Assembly: GCF_012272695.1 (NCBI RefSeq)
Contig: NZ_CP050902.1
Location: 3,720,001 to 3,784,000 of the forward strand
Length of the DNA: 64,000 nt
Source of the DNA: Nocardioides sp. JQ2195
GTDB lineage: Bacteria; Actinomycetota; Actinomycetes; Propionibacteriales; Nocardioidaceae
Direction of reading: 5' to 3'
This document shows, one piece after another, positions 15,729 through 24,497 of the stretch. The notes beneath the pieces are model-generated. The model saw nothing but the letters and a program-made list of their open reading frames with translations. It did not search any database and had not been told where the DNA came from. A program made the translations under genes and the position numbers. Numbering within the stretch: the stretch's first letter is position 1; each line of letters starts with the position of its first letter.

Positions 15729-18044
15729 TCAGGCGCCGGTCGAGACCTCCGAGACCGGCTCGTCGTCGCCGATCGCGATCGGTCGCCGCTTGGCGATGTA
15801 GACCGCCACCGCGATGATCGCGACAGCGACCAGGGCGATCGTGATCCGCATGGCGTCGTTCTTGTCCTCGCCGACACTCATCGAGACCACGGCGCTGGCG
15901 ATGAGCAGGGAGACCAGGTTCATCACCTTGATCAGCGGGTTGATCGCCGGGCCGGCGGTGTCCTTGAACGGGTCACCGACGGTGTCACCGATGATCGTGG
16001 CCTCGTGGGCGTCGGATCCCTTGCCGCCGTGGTTGCCGTCCTCGACCAGCTTCTTGGCGTTGTCCCAGGCTCCACCGGCGTTGGCGAGGAAGACCGCCAT
16101 CAGCGTGCCGGTGCCGATCGCCCCGGCCAGGAAGCCGGCCAGCGAGGCGGCCCCGAGGCCGAAGCCGACCGCAATGGGTGCCAGCACGGCGAGCAGGCCG
16201 GGCGTGACCAGCTCGCGCAGGGAGTCCTTGGTGACGATGTCGACGACCCGGCCGTACTCCGGTCGTCCGGTGCCCTCCATGATCCCGGGGATCTCCCGGA
16301 ACTGCCGGCGGACCTCGAACACGACGGCCCCGGCCGCGCGGCCGACCGCGTTGATGGCCAGCCCGGAGAACAGGAAGACCACGGCCGCACCGAGGAGCAC
16401 CCCGACCAGCACCCCCGGGTTGTAGACCAGGAAGTTGAGCATCGTCTCGTCGCCGTCGGTGAGCTTGCCGGCGTCGGCCACGGACTCGGCGACCGACGTC
16501 GAGTAGGAACCGAACAGCGCCGTCGCAGCGAGCACGGCGGTCGCGATCGCGATGCCCTTGGTGATCGCCTTGGTGGTGTTGCCCACCGCGTCGAGCTCGG
16601 TGAGGATCTGGGCGCCGTCGTCACTGACGTCACCGGACATCTCCGCGATGCCCTGGGCGTTGTCGGAGACCGGACCGAAGGTGTCCATCGCCACGATCAC
16701 ACCGACCGTGGTGAGCAGACCACACCCGGCCAGTGCCACCGCGAACAAGGACACCGTGACGGTGGCACCGCCCAGGAGGAACGCCCCGAAGACCGCGGCG
16801 CCGATGACGAGCGTCGTGTAGACCGCCGACTCGAAGCCGACCGAGAGCCCGGAGAGGATCACGGTGGCGGCGCCGGTCAGTGACGTCTTGCCGACGTCCT
16901 TGACCGGACGGTGCTCGGTGCCGGTGTAGTAGCCGGTCAGGGCGAGGATGCCGGCGGCCATCACGATGCCGATCACGACCGCGGCCGAGGCGATCAGCCG
17001 CGGGTCACCGGAGGCGTCGGCCATGTCGAGGCCGGTGGCGTTCTTGAAGTCGGCGAAGTCGCTCGGCAGGTAGACGTAGGACAGGATCACGCTGCCCACG
17101 GCGCCCACGGCGGCCGAGATGTAGAAGGCCCGGTTGATCGTGCTCAGGCCGTTCTCGCCGGCCTTCGGCTTGCAGAGGTAGACACCGAGGACGGCGGTGA
17201 GCGCACCGACGGCGGGGATCAGCAGTGGATAGACCAGGCCCTGGTCACCGAATGCCTGCGACCCGAGAATCAGTGCGGCGACCAGCGTCACGGCGTACGA
17301 CTCGAAGAGGTCGGCGGCCATGCCGGCACAGTCGCCCACGTTGTCGCCGACGTTGTCGGCGATGGTGGCCGCGTTGCGCGGGTCGTCCTCGGGGATGTTG
17401 TTCTCCACCTTGCCGACCAGGTCGGCCCCGACGTCGGCGGCCTTGGTGAAGATGCCGCCACCGACGCGCATGAACATGGCCAGCAGCGCAGCGCCGAAGC
17501 CGAAGCCCTCGAGCACGTGCGGGGCCTCGTCCTTGAAGAGGAGCACGACGACACTGGCACCGAGGAGCCCGAGGCCGACGGTCAGCATGCCGACCGTGGC
17601 GCCGGTGCGGAACCCGATCTTCATCGCCGGGTCGCGACCGGTCTCCTGGGCCGCGGCGGCGACGCGCAGGTTGGCCTTCACCGCCAGGGACATGCCGAGA
17701 TATCCCACGGTGGCCGAGAAACCGGCTCCGACGAGGAAGAACACCGACCGGCCTATGCGGACGGCGGTGTCGTCGGCGGGCAGGGCGAGCAGGGCGAAGA
17801 ATGCCACCGCGGCGAAGATGGCGAGGGTACGGAACTGGCGGGTGAGGTAGGCGTTGGCGCCTTCCTGGACGGCCTGGGCGATCCGCTTCATGTTGTCGGT
17901 GCCTTCACCGGCGGACAGCACCTCGTTCCGGAACATCGCCGCGAGGCCGAGCGCACCGAGCGCAATGACTCCCACAATGACGACCAGAACGAGATTGCCC
18001 CCGGAGACATCGACTTCCACGGCGGAGGGGTAGATCCCGGTCAT
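15729..18044 (-). CDS. hppA: membrane proton-pumping pyrophosphatase
   Basis: Integral membrane H+-PPase of 771 aa with about 15-16 predicted helices, coupling PPi hydrolysis to proton export. The PPi-binding stretch EDDPRNAATIADNVGDNVGD is intact. GNTTKAITKG carries Lys and Thr at the two positions that mark K+-independent enzymes; K+-dependent ones have Ala and Gly there. Activity should therefore not need potassium. AAGGAG lies 5 nt before the ATG at 18044. A Crp-like dyad lies at 18059-18074 and the repeat region 18163-18360 is further upstream. A hairpin terminator follows. The order hppA, bldG, helicase matches the Streptomyces arrangement. Confidence 0.96.
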   Translation of the reverse strand: MTGIYPSAVEVDVSGGNLVLVVIVGVIALGALGLAAMFRNEVLSAGEGTDNMKRIAQAVQEGANAYLTRQFRTLAIFAAVAFFALLALPADDTAVRIGRSVFFLVGAGFSATVGYLGMSLAVKANLRVAAAAQETGRDPAMKIGFRTGATVGMLTVGLGLLGASVVVLLFKDEAPHVLEGFGFGAALLAMFMRVGGGIFTKAADVGADLVGKVENNIPEDDPRNAATIADNVGDNVGDCAGMAADLFESYAVTLVAALILGSQAFGDQGLVYPLLIPAVGALTAVLGVYLCKPKAGENGLSTINRAFYISAAVGAVGSVILSYVYLPSDFADFKNATGLDMADASGDPRLIASAAVVIGIVMAAGILALTGYYTGTEHRPVKDVGKTSLTGAATVILSGLSVGFESAVYTTLVIGAAVFGAFLLGGATVTVSLFAVALAGCGLLTTVGVIVAMDTFGPVSDNAQGIAEMSGDVSDDGAQILTELDAVGNTTKAITKGIAIATAVLAATALFGSYSTSVAESVADAGKLTDGDETMLNFLVYNPGVLVGVLLGAAVVFLFSGLAINAVGRAAGAVVFEVRRQFREIPGIMEGTGRPEYGRVVDIVTKDSLRELVTPGLLAVLAPIAVGFGLGAASLAGFLAGAIGTGTLMAVFLANAGGAWDNAKKLVEDGNHGGKGSDAHEATIIGDTVGDPFKDTAGPAINPLIKVMNLVSLLIASAVVSMSVGEDKNDAMRITIALVAVAIIAVAVYIAKRRPIAIGDDEPVSEVSTGA

Positions 18045-18058
18045 GTCTCTCCTTTGAG

Positions 18059-18074
18059 TGTGACGCAGGTTACA
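18059..18074. promoter_or_regulatory. Crp/GlxR-like site upstream of hppA
   Basis: TGTGACGCAGGTTACA matches the TGTGA-N6-TCACA consensus at 9 of 10 positions. It lies 15 nt before the hppA start, within the expected leader, so bound protein would more likely repress than activate. One or two matches of this quality are expected by chance in 64 kb. Confidence 0.4.
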
Positions 18075-18162
18075 CAGTTCGCCGGAGTCTACGCAGACTC
18101 ATGGGCAGAGCGTTGTGATCCACGCCACAGAACCCCGAACAGTCGACGCGAGTTGACGCGGC

Positions 18163-18360
18163 AAGACGCCGACCCGGCACGAGTTGACGGTGTCAAGACG
18201 CCGACCCGGCACGAGTTGACGCGCGCGGGCGCGACATCGCGTCAACACGTGCCGGGTCGACGCTCGAAACCGTCAACACGTGCCGGGTCGACGCTCGAAA
18301 CGGTGAACACGTGCCGGGTCGACGCTCGAAACGGTGAACACGTGCCGGGTCGGCGCGTGG
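18163..18360. repeat. intergenic repeat cluster between bldG and hppA
   Basis: This fills most of the 325-bp gap 18045-18369. Two direct copies of a 27-bp motif (GCCGACCCGGCACGAGTTGA core) lie at 18163-18189 and 18195-18221. The inverse complement follows as a 31-bp tandem repeat starting at 18240, 18271, 18302 and 18333, each containing CACGTGCCGGGTCGACGCTC; the last copy is partial. The two orientations can fold into long hairpins. Related motifs occur at 39579-39662 and 56461-56514. Confidence 0.9.
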
Positions 18361-18369
18361 GCGTGTGGG

Positions 18370-18705
18370 TCAGGCGCTGGTGGCAGCGTCGGCCGAGGAG
18401 TGGATCGCGAAGACCTTGGCCAGGCCGGTGATCCGGAAGATCTTCAGGAGGCGATCCTGGTTGCAGACCAGCTGCAGGGAGCCGTCATGGGCCCGGACCT
18501 TCTTCAGCCCACCGACGAGCACACCCAGACCGGTGGAGTCGAGGAACTCGACGCCCTCCATGTCGATGACGAGGTGGTAGGAGCCCTCAGCCACCAGCTC
18601 GGTGATCTTGTCGCGCAGCTTGGGGGCGGTGTAGACGTCGATCTCGCCTTCGACCGCGACGATGGTCGCGCCATCAGCCTCGCGTGTCACAAGCGTCAGG
18701 TCCAC
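18370..18705 (-). CDS. bldG: STAS-domain anti-sigma factor antagonist, BldG orthologue
   Basis: Protein of 111 aa that is almost entirely one STAS domain. The phosphorylatable serine sits in [18 protein letters not shown]. The sequence is very close, from memory, to Streptomyces BldG, which is phosphorylated by anti-sigma kinases and releases sigma factors in development and stress. The GTG start at 18705 follows GGAGGAG at good spacing. It is divergent from the DUF1998 helicase, as in Streptomyces. No partner kinase is encoded next to it, so partners must lie elsewhere. Confidence 0.93.
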   Translation of the reverse strand: MDLTLVTREADGATIVAVEGEIDVYTAPKLRDKITELVAEGSYHLVIDMEGVEFLDSTGLGVLVGGLKKVRAHDGSLQLVCNQDRLLKIFRITGLAKVFAIHSSADAATSA

Positions 18706-18850
18706 GTCTCTCCTCCGACGACCGGGCGGGAATCAGGCGTCGGAGAACTGATCGCCCCGACACTCCACGCCATATCAAACCATGCACGCGGTCGCCGCGC
18801 ATGTGGTGGCACCAACTTTGCCTGTCGCAGGTCCTTGCCAGACTGTCCCG

Positions 18851-21169
18851 GTGCCCCCTGACCACACCGCGAAGCGGCTCCCCGCCCGGGAGCTCGTCGA
18901 CGCACTCGCCACGCCGGCCCGGGCCGACCGGCTCCGCCACGTCGAAGTGGTGCCGCCGCGCGCCCCGACGTACGCCCCGTGGCCGCACTGGGTGGCGGAT
19001 CCGGTGCGCGAGGCCCTCGTGCAGCGCGGTGTGGTCGAGCCGTGGCAGCACCAGGTGCAGGGCGCTGAGGCCGCCCACTCCGGACGCCATGTGGTCGTGG
19101 CGACCGGGACCGCGTCCGGCAAGTCGCTGACCTACCAGCTGCCCGCGTTGACCGCAGCCCTCTCGAGCCGGGGGGAGCGCGGGCAGCGGGGGGCCACCAC
19201 GCTCTACGTCGCGCCGACCAAGGCCCTGGCCCAGGACCAGTTCGACTCCGTGCTGTCACTGGGGCTCGGCGTCCGGGCGGCCACCCACGACGGTGACAGC
19301 TCCCGGGAGCAACGCGACTGGGCGCGCGACCACGGTGAGCACCTCCTCACCAACCCCGACATGCTGCACCGCTCGATGCTGCCCGGGCACGCCCGCTGGG
19401 CCCGGTTCTTCACCTCGTTGCGCTACGTGGTCATCGATGAGTGCCACCACTACCGCGGCGTGTTCGGTGCCCACGTCTCCCACGTGCTGCGCCGGCTCCG
19501 ACGCGTGTGCGCTCTCTACGGCGCCACACCGACCTTCGTGCTGGCCTCGGCCACCGTCGCCGAGCCGGCCGAGTTGGGTCGCCGCCTGACGGGTCACGAC
19601 CTGGTCGCGATCACCGACGACACCTCACCACGCGGCCAGCTGGCCCTGGCGCTCTGGGAACCGCCGTTCACCTCACACCTGGGCGAGAACGGCGCCCCCG
19701 TACGCCGTGCCGCGTCGTCCGAGGTGGCCGACCTGCTCACCGACCTCGTCGTCGAGGGCGTCCGGACGCTGGCATTCGTGCGCTCGCGTCGAGGCGTGGA
19801 GGCAGTGGCAACCTCGACTGCCGAGGCCCTGCGCGAGGTGGCTCCCGAGCTGGCTGACCGGGTGGCGCCCTACCGCGGCGGCTACCTCCCCGAGGAGCGC
19901 CGCGCGCTCGAGCGCCGGCTCCGGTCCGGCGAGCTGATGGGGCTGGCGGCCACCAACGCCCTCGAGCTGGGCATCGACATCAGCGGGCTCGACGCCGTCC
20001 TCCTCGGCGGCTTCCCCGGCACCCGCGCGGCGATGTGGCAGCAAGTCGGACGAGCCGGGCGCCACGGCCAGGACGCGCTCGCCATCCTGGTCGCCCGCGA
20101 CGACCCGCTGGACACCTATCTGGTGAGCCACCCCGAGGCACTGCTCGGCCGACCCGTGGAGGCCAGCGTCTTCGACCCGTCCAACCACTACGTGCTCGGC
20201 CCCCACCTGCTCGCTGCGGCCGAGGAGTCGCCCCTGGCCGCGGGTGAGCTCGAGCTGTTCGGCGCCTCGGCGCGCGAGGCCGTCGACGCGCTGACGGAGG
20301 CCGGGTTGCTCCGCAAGCGGGGCCCACGCTGGTTCTGGACCGACCGGCGGCGAGCCAGCGACCTCGCTGACATCCGCTCCTCCGGCGGCTCTCCGGTCCA
20401 GCTGGTCGAGGGTGGCACCGGCCGGGTGATCGGCACCGTCAACGCCGGCGCCGCCGACGGCACCGCCCACGAGGGGGCGGTCTACGTGCACCTCGGCGAG
20501 ACCTGGCTGGTCTCCTCCCTCGACCTCGACGCCGGGGTGGCGATCATCGACCGCGCCGACCCGCCGTACTCCACGTCAGCGCGCGAGGTCACCGACATCA
20601 GGATCGTCCAGGAGCGTCTCCACGAGCCGTGGGACCGGTGCCGGTTGTCGTTCGGCGAGGTGGATGTCTCCCACCAGGTGGTGTCGTTCCTGAAGCGACG
20701 GGTCCCCAGCGGAGAGGTCATCGCAGAGGAACCCCTGGACCTGCCGGAACGCACCCTGCGCACCGCCGCCGTCTGGTGGACCGTGCCGGCCGCCGTGCTC
20801 GACGAGGCCGGGCTGGCCGAGGCCGACCTGCCCGGTGCGGCGCACGCCGCCGAGCACGCGTCCATCGGGTTGCTCCCGCTCTTCGCCACCTGTGACCGCT
20901 GGGACATCGGCGGTGTCTCCACGGCCCTCCACCCCGACACCGGGCAGCTGACCGTCTTCGTCCATGACGGGCACCCGGGCGGCGCCGGCTTCAGCGAGCG
21001 CGGCTTCACCGTGGCCCGCGAGTGGTTGTCGGCCACACGCGAGGCGATCGCCGACTGCGCCTGCACCGAGGGCTGCCCCTCCTGCATCCAGTCCCCCAAG
21101 TGCGGCAACCAGAACAACCCCCTCGACAAGGAGGGGGCTGTCCGGTTGCTCGACACGCTCCTGGGCTGA
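18851..21169 (+). CDS. DEAD/DEAH-box helicase with DUF1998 cysteine domain (MrfA/YprA-like)
   Basis: SF2 helicase of 772 aa. Walker A is ATGTASGKSLTYQ (about residue 83), DEVH-type motif II is VIDECHHYRG (about 193), and SATVAEPAEL follows. Motifs V and VI are in TNALELGIDISG and QVGRAGR. The C-terminal DUF1998 has four cysteines in CACTEGCPSCIQSPKC (about 735-750), as in Bacillus MrfA, a 3'-5' helicase involved in repair of mitomycin lesions. GTG at 18851 gives the usual family length, but it has no Shine-Dalgarno sequence and only a weak CAGACT hexamer 6 nt upstream. An ATG at 18782 is the alternative. Its stop is 4 bp from the convergent anti-sigma gene. Confidence 0.92.
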   Translation: MPPDHTAKRLPARELVDALATPARADRLRHVEVVPPRAPTYAPWPHWVADPVREALVQRGVVEPWQHQVQGAEAAHSGRHVVVATGTASGKSLTYQLPALTAALSSRGERGQRGATTLYVAPTKALAQDQFDSVLSLGLGVRAATHDGDSSREQRDWARDHGEHLLTNPDMLHRSMLPGHARWARFFTSLRYVVIDECHHYRGVFGAHVSHVLRRLRRVCALYGATPTFVLASATVAEPAELGRRLTGHDLVAITDDTSPRGQLALALWEPPFTSHLGENGAPVRRAASSEVADLLTDLVVEGVRTLAFVRSRRGVEAVATSTAEALREVAPELADRVAPYRGGYLPEERRALERRLRSGELMGLAATNALELGIDISGLDAVLLGGFPGTRAAMWQQVGRAGRHGQDALAILVARDDPLDTYLVSHPEALLGRPVEASVFDPSNHYVLGPHLLAAAEESPLAAGELELFGASAREAVDALTEAGLLRKRGPRWFWTDRRRASDLADIRSSGGSPVQLVEGGTGRVIGTVNAGAADGTAHEGAVYVHLGETWLVSSLDLDAGVAIIDRADPPYSTSAREVTDIRIVQERLHEPWDRCRLSFGEVDVSHQVVSFLKRRVPSGEVIAEEPLDLPERTLRTAAVWWTVPAAVLDEAGLAEADLPGAAHAAEHASIGLLPLFATCDRWDIGGVSTALHPDTGQLTVFVHDGHPGGAGFSERGFTVAREWLSATREAIADCACTEGCPSCIQSPKCGNQNNPLDKEGAVRLLDTLLG

Positions 21170-21173
21170 CCAG

Positions 21174-21839
21174 TCAGCTGGTGCAGTCCGCCGTGTCGAG
21201 CTGCACCGCGAATCCCTCGACCACGTTGTCGGCGATCGCGAAGTAGTACATCTTGTCGGGGTGGCCGGGCACCTCGGCGTACCAACCAGCCTCGGCCTCG
21301 GACCCGACGTTCGGGTAGGCCGCCCGGACCTCCGCGAGCGTCGAGCCGAGACCGATGCCCTCGGGGGTCTTCATGTCATCGACACCGAAGAGCATCGCCA
21401 CACCCACGTTCTTGGAGTAGAAACCGGAGGTGGTGTTCTCCTCGGGCGGGTGCTCGACGTAGCCGATCCCCGAACAGGTGGCCTTCGGTGGCATCGGGTC
21501 GACGTCGACCACACCCGTGGCCTCGGCCTGCTCTGCGGTCATGCCGAGCACCAGGTCGCCGTACCCCTCGGGCCCGAGCACGTCGGTCGCACCGGGCGCA
21601 TCGTTCGGTGGCGTGACCACCACCTGCTGGGAGTCGTCGCGGTCGGCGCCGTTCGTCAGCACGGCCGTGGTGCCCACCGCACCGAGGACCATGGCGGCGA
21701 TGGCCCCGGAGATCACTCCGGTGCGACGGCGGCGGCGTTGCGTCCCGGACCTGCGAACGTCCGTGGGGTCGGCCGGCAGGGCCTGGTTCTGTGCGGATCG
21801 CGCCAGCACGAGCAGTGCGGCGAGCTCGTCGTCAGCCAT
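21174..21839 (-). CDS. membrane-anchored partner of SigE-like factor, probable anti-sigma factor
   Basis: Protein of 221 aa. A short cytoplasmic N-terminus (MADDELAALLVLARSA) and an Arg-rich stretch precede one membrane helix (GVISGAIAAMVLGAVGTTAV). An extracytoplasmic domain of about 140 residues follows, with cysteines near the middle and at the end. It is translationally coupled to the sigma gene by an 8-bp overlap and has AAGGAGG before the ATG. That arrangement is typical of an anti-sigma factor, although no zinc HxxxCxxC motif is present, so the role is inferred from position and topology. Confidence 0.75.
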   Translation of the reverse strand: MADDELAALLVLARSAQNQALPADPTDVRRSGTQRRRRRTGVISGAIAAMVLGAVGTTAVLTNGADRDDSQQVVVTPPNDAPGATDVLGPEGYGDLVLGMTAEQAEATGVVDVDPMPPKATCSGIGYVEHPPEENTTSGFYSKNVGVAMLFGVDDMKTPEGIGLGSTLAEVRAAYPNVGSEAEAGWYAEVPGHPDKMYYFAIADNVVEGFAVQLDTADCTS

Positions 21840-22323
21840 GGTGTGCCTCCTTCTGGTCGTCGAGGAGTACGGCGAGCGCGGCCCGGCCGCGGGACAACCG
21901 CGCCTTGACCGTGCCCACGGGTACGCCGGTCTCATGGGCCACGTCGGCCACGGAGAGGTCACACAGGTGGTGCAGAACGATGGCGCGACGCTGGTCGGCG
22001 GTGATGGTGCGCAGGGCGGTGACCAGGGCCGTGTGCTCGATGTCCGGCATCGCCGGCGGCGCCTGTTGCTCGCGCAACCGGTTCAGCTCGCGACCACGCT
22101 TCGCCCGGTTGAAGCGCCCGGCCGCAATCCGCCAGGCGACGGTTCGGACCCAGGCTTCAGGTGACTCGACCGCCACCATCTTGCGCCGGTGGTCCCACGC
22201 TCGCACGAAGGCTTCCTGAACGCAGTCCTGGGCCTCGGCGAAGTTGCCCGTCATCACGTAGAGATGACCGACAAGCCGGGAGAACGACGCTGTGTAGAAG
22301 TCATCGAATTCCGCTTCATCCAT
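21832..22323 (-). CDS. RNA polymerase sigma-70 factor, SigE/ECF family
   Basis: ECF sigma factor of 163 aa. Region 2 contains FSRLVGHLYVMTGNFAEAQD and QEAFVRAW. Region 4 has the HTH LSVADVAHETGVPVGTVKAR. There are no extra domains. The ATG at 22323 follows GAGGAGG. The downstream gene overlaps it by 8 bp and encodes a one-helix membrane protein, so the pair likely forms a signal-responsive regulator. The regulon cannot be deduced from the window. Confidence 0.93.
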   Translation of the reverse strand: MDEAEFDDFYTASFSRLVGHLYVMTGNFAEAQDCVQEAFVRAWDHRRKMVAVESPEAWVRTVAWRIAAGRFNRAKRGRELNRLREQQAPPAMPDIEHTALVTALRTITADQRRAIVLHHLCDLSVADVAHETGVPVGTVKARLSRGRAALAVLLDDQKEAHHG

Positions 22324-22428
22324 GGTGCACCTCCTCTCTCTCCTCGGGCAGGTTTTCCCGATCTGACCACTAGAGCGATGCCGTGGCGTCGTGGTTGCAT
22401 CGAATCGTCGCGGAGTAGCGTGACGCGC

Positions 22429-22764
22429 ATGGTGCTTCTCGGACTTCTCCTGCTCGTCCTTTCCGCGGTCGCAGTCCTTGGTGCGATCTTCCTGCTCGAC
22501 AGCAGCGGAGTCGAGTACTTCGGGGCCGACGTCCCGGCGGTGACCCTGTTCGTCGTCGGCGCACTCTCGGTGGTCTTCATCGGCACCGGGGTGCGGCTGA
22601 TGGCATCCGGCACCAAGCGCAACCTGCGCGCCCGCAAGGAGCTCAAGCGGGCTGAGCGGGCGCAGGCCGAGCGAGCGCAGACTGAGCAGGCGCAGACGGA
22701 GCAGGCGCAGACCGAGCAGGCGCAGGCCGACGGCGTGGACACGGACCGTGAATCGCCCAGATGA
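22429..22764 (+). CDS. small two-helix membrane protein with a pentapeptide-repeat tail
   Basis: Protein of 111 aa with two membrane helices (LLGLLLLVLSAVAVLGAIFL and VTLFVVGALSVVFIGTGV). A basic loop and a repetitive cytoplasmic tail of AERAQ/TEQAQ units follow, encoded by five 15-bp DNA repeats (22651-22725). The tail should be helical and charged. The function is unknown. TAGCGT (22416-22421) ends 7 nt before the ATG, suggesting a leaderless message. The stop overlaps the next start as ATGA, so it is coupled to the oxidoreductase gene. Confidence 0.75.
   Translation: MVLLGLLLLVLSAVAVLGAIFLLDSSGVEYFGADVPAVTLFVVGALSVVFIGTGVRLMASGTKRNLRARKELKRAERAQAERAQTEQAQTEQAQTEQAQADGVDTDRESPR
22651..22725 (+). 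repeat. five 15-bp tandem repeats in coding sequence
   Basis: Units of the form nnnGAGCnGGCGCAG begin every 15 bp from 22651 and encode AERAQ, AERAQ, TEQAQ, TEQAQ and TEQAQ. Units 3-5 are nearly identical, so copy number may vary between strains. Confidence 0.85.
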
Positions 22765-23750
22765 CCGCCTGGGGAATCCTCGCCACCGGAAAGATCGCCC
22801 GGAAGTTCGCCACAGCCCTGCACGAGACCCCGGGCGCTCGGCTGACGGCGGTCGGTTCACGGACTCCCGGGAAGGCGCGCCACTTCGCCGACACGTTCGG
22901 CACCGGTGACTGCACGGCGCACTCCTCCTACGAGGCACTCGTCAGGGATCCGTCGGTCGATGTCATCTACGTCGCCAGCCCGCACTCGCTCCACCTTCCC
23001 CACGCCAAGCTGGCCTTCGAGGCCGGCAAGCACGTGCTCTGCGAGAAGCCGTTGACGCTCAACGTCGCCGATGCCGTGGAGATGGTGCGCCTGGCTGCCG
23101 AGCACGACCGGTTCCTGATGGAGGGGATGTGGACGCTGTGCCATCCCCTGGTCATCGAGCTGAAGCGGCGACTCGACTCCGGCGCGTACGGCGTTCCGCG
23201 CCAGGTGCATGCGGACCTCGGCTGGCGAGTCGACGCTCCGCCGACCGATCGGATGCTCAACCCGGCCCTGGGCGGAGGCGCCCTCCTCGACATGGGCATC
23301 TATCCGTTGACCTTCGCGCAGCTCGTGCTCGGCAGACCGGAGCAGCTCACTGCCGTGGCCGACCTCGCGCCGACCGGAGTGGACCTCGACGTGTCGATCG
23401 CCGGACGGCATGTCGGCGGTGGCACCTCGGCACTGTCCGCCTCGATGACGGCGTGGACATCGCGGACGGCCACGATCGCGACGACCACCGGTTGGTTCGA
23501 CGTGGCCGCGGACTTCCACCACCCGTCACGCGTGGTCTGGCGACCACACGTCGGGGAGCCCGTGCCCGTCGTCGCCGCCGACCCCGTGATCGGCGACGGC
23601 TACGGGAATGAGGCAGCGGAGGTGATGCGGTGCATCGACTCCGGTCTTCGTGAGAGTCCCCTCGTCCCGCACGCGTTCACGTTGGACGTGATGGCGCAGA
23701 TGGACGCACTGCGCCGGCAGATCAAGGTGGTCTACCCGAGCGAGCACTGA
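22761..23750 (+). CDS. Gfo/Idh/MocA-family NAD(P)-dependent oxidoreductase
   Basis: Protein of 329 aa. The N-terminal Rossmann fold (WGILATGKIARKFATALHET) is followed by the EKPLTLN motif with the conserved lysine and a C-terminal alpha/beta substrate domain (LNPALGGGALLDMGIYPL). Family members oxidise sugars, inositols, dihydrodiols or related compounds. The substrate cannot be told from the context. It starts inside the stop of the small membrane protein (4-bp overlap) and ends convergent with the Tad locus. Confidence 0.9.
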   Translation: MTAWGILATGKIARKFATALHETPGARLTAVGSRTPGKARHFADTFGTGDCTAHSSYEALVRDPSVDVIYVASPHSLHLPHAKLAFEAGKHVLCEKPLTLNVADAVEMVRLAAEHDRFLMEGMWTLCHPLVIELKRRLDSGAYGVPRQVHADLGWRVDAPPTDRMLNPALGGGALLDMGIYPLTFAQLVLGRPEQLTAVADLAPTGVDLDVSIAGRHVGGGTSALSASMTAWTSRTATIATTTGWFDVAADFHHPSRVVWRPHVGEPVPVVAADPVIGDGYGNEAAEVMRCIDSGLRESPLVPHAFTLDVMAQMDALRRQIKVVYPSEH

Positions 23751-23773
23751 GCCGGACGCCGAGGCAGGTCTGC

Positions 23774-24148
23774 TCAGCCGACCCCCTGCGGACCCGCCCG
23801 GGAGCGGCCCCTGATCTCGAACGTGTGGCCCAGGAACTCCGGGCCCGGGACCCTCACCTCCACCATGACGTCCTCACCGATCACGCGGCACGTGACCAGC
23901 ACCGCAGCGTTGGCGGTGGCCACCCGGCCAGCTGCGGCGCACGCCTCGTCGCCGCGCTGCAGCGTGCCGGCTCCGGCGAGCGCAGCCAGGTCGGCTCCTG
24001 ACTGCGCCCGCCGATGGGCCGAGGCCGTGGCGGTCATGAAGCTCGCCGCGAGACCGAGCAGGACGACGACGCCCACGCACGAGACCAGCATCAGCGAGGC
24101 CGAGCCCGTGTCACCCCTCCGACTGGTCGTCCGGTGATCACGGCACAC
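23774..24148 (-). CDS. TadE/Rv3654c-like pseudopilin or flp pilus-assembly protein
   Basis: Protein of 124 aa with a single N-terminal helix (GSASLMLVSCVGVVVLLGLA) followed by a short extracytoplasmic domain. This is the layout of TadE/TadG-like minor pseudopilins. SAHRRAQSGADLAALAGA is characteristic of this actinobacterial family. The GTG start at 24148 overlaps the preceding tadE gene by 11 bp. It is the last gene of the Tad operon. Its exact role in pilus assembly is not known. Confidence 0.82.
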   Translation of the reverse strand: MCRDHRTTSRRGDTGSASLMLVSCVGVVVLLGLAASFMTATASAHRRAQSGADLAALAGAGTLQRGDEACAAAGRVATANAAVLVTCRVIGEDVMVEVRVPGPEFLGHTFEIRGRSRAGPQGVG

Positions 24149-24497
24149 CGCTGGTCTCCTCACGCAGTGCCACGGCTTCGCCGTGAGTGGTGCCACCGAT
24201 GGCGTCGAGCAGGCCGCCCGGCGAGGGAACCCGCGCCTCGACCGTCACGCGCACGGTGTCGCCCTCCTCGTCGACGCTGACGTCCGCGCCCGGCACCACC
24301 TCCCTGGCCAGACCAGTCGCCCGCTCGGGCGACTCGCCACGGGCCAGCGCACGAGCAGCCTCACGCGCCGCATCCGTGGCCTTCATCTGGGCGACGCCGA
24401 AGGTCAGCATCCAGACCATCGCCAGTGTCACGGCCACCAGGAGCGGGAGGACCAGCGCCGTCTCCGCGGTGACTGCACCCCGCTCCTCGCGTGTCAT
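24138..24497 (-). CDS. TadE-family pilus assembly protein
   Basis: Protein of 119 aa. A short N-terminus (MTREERGAVTAETALVLPLL) leads into one hydrophobic helix with the conserved Glu of TadE-like pseudopilins, then an extracytoplasmic domain. Its start overlaps the stop of the Flp-like gene by 4 bp (ATGA). TadE proteins are thought to act as minor pilins or assembly factors of Flp pili. Confidence 0.88.
   Translation of the reverse strand: MTREERGAVTAETALVLPLLVAVTLAMVWMLTFGVAQMKATDAAREAARALARGESPERATGLAREVVPGADVSVDEEGDTVRVTVEARVPSPGGLLDAIGGTTHGEAVALREETSGVP

Noticed and set aside
18240..18360. Tandem 31-bp repeats suggesting a CRISPR array
   Set aside because: The copies are directly adjacent with no unique spacers, and no cas genes are in the window.
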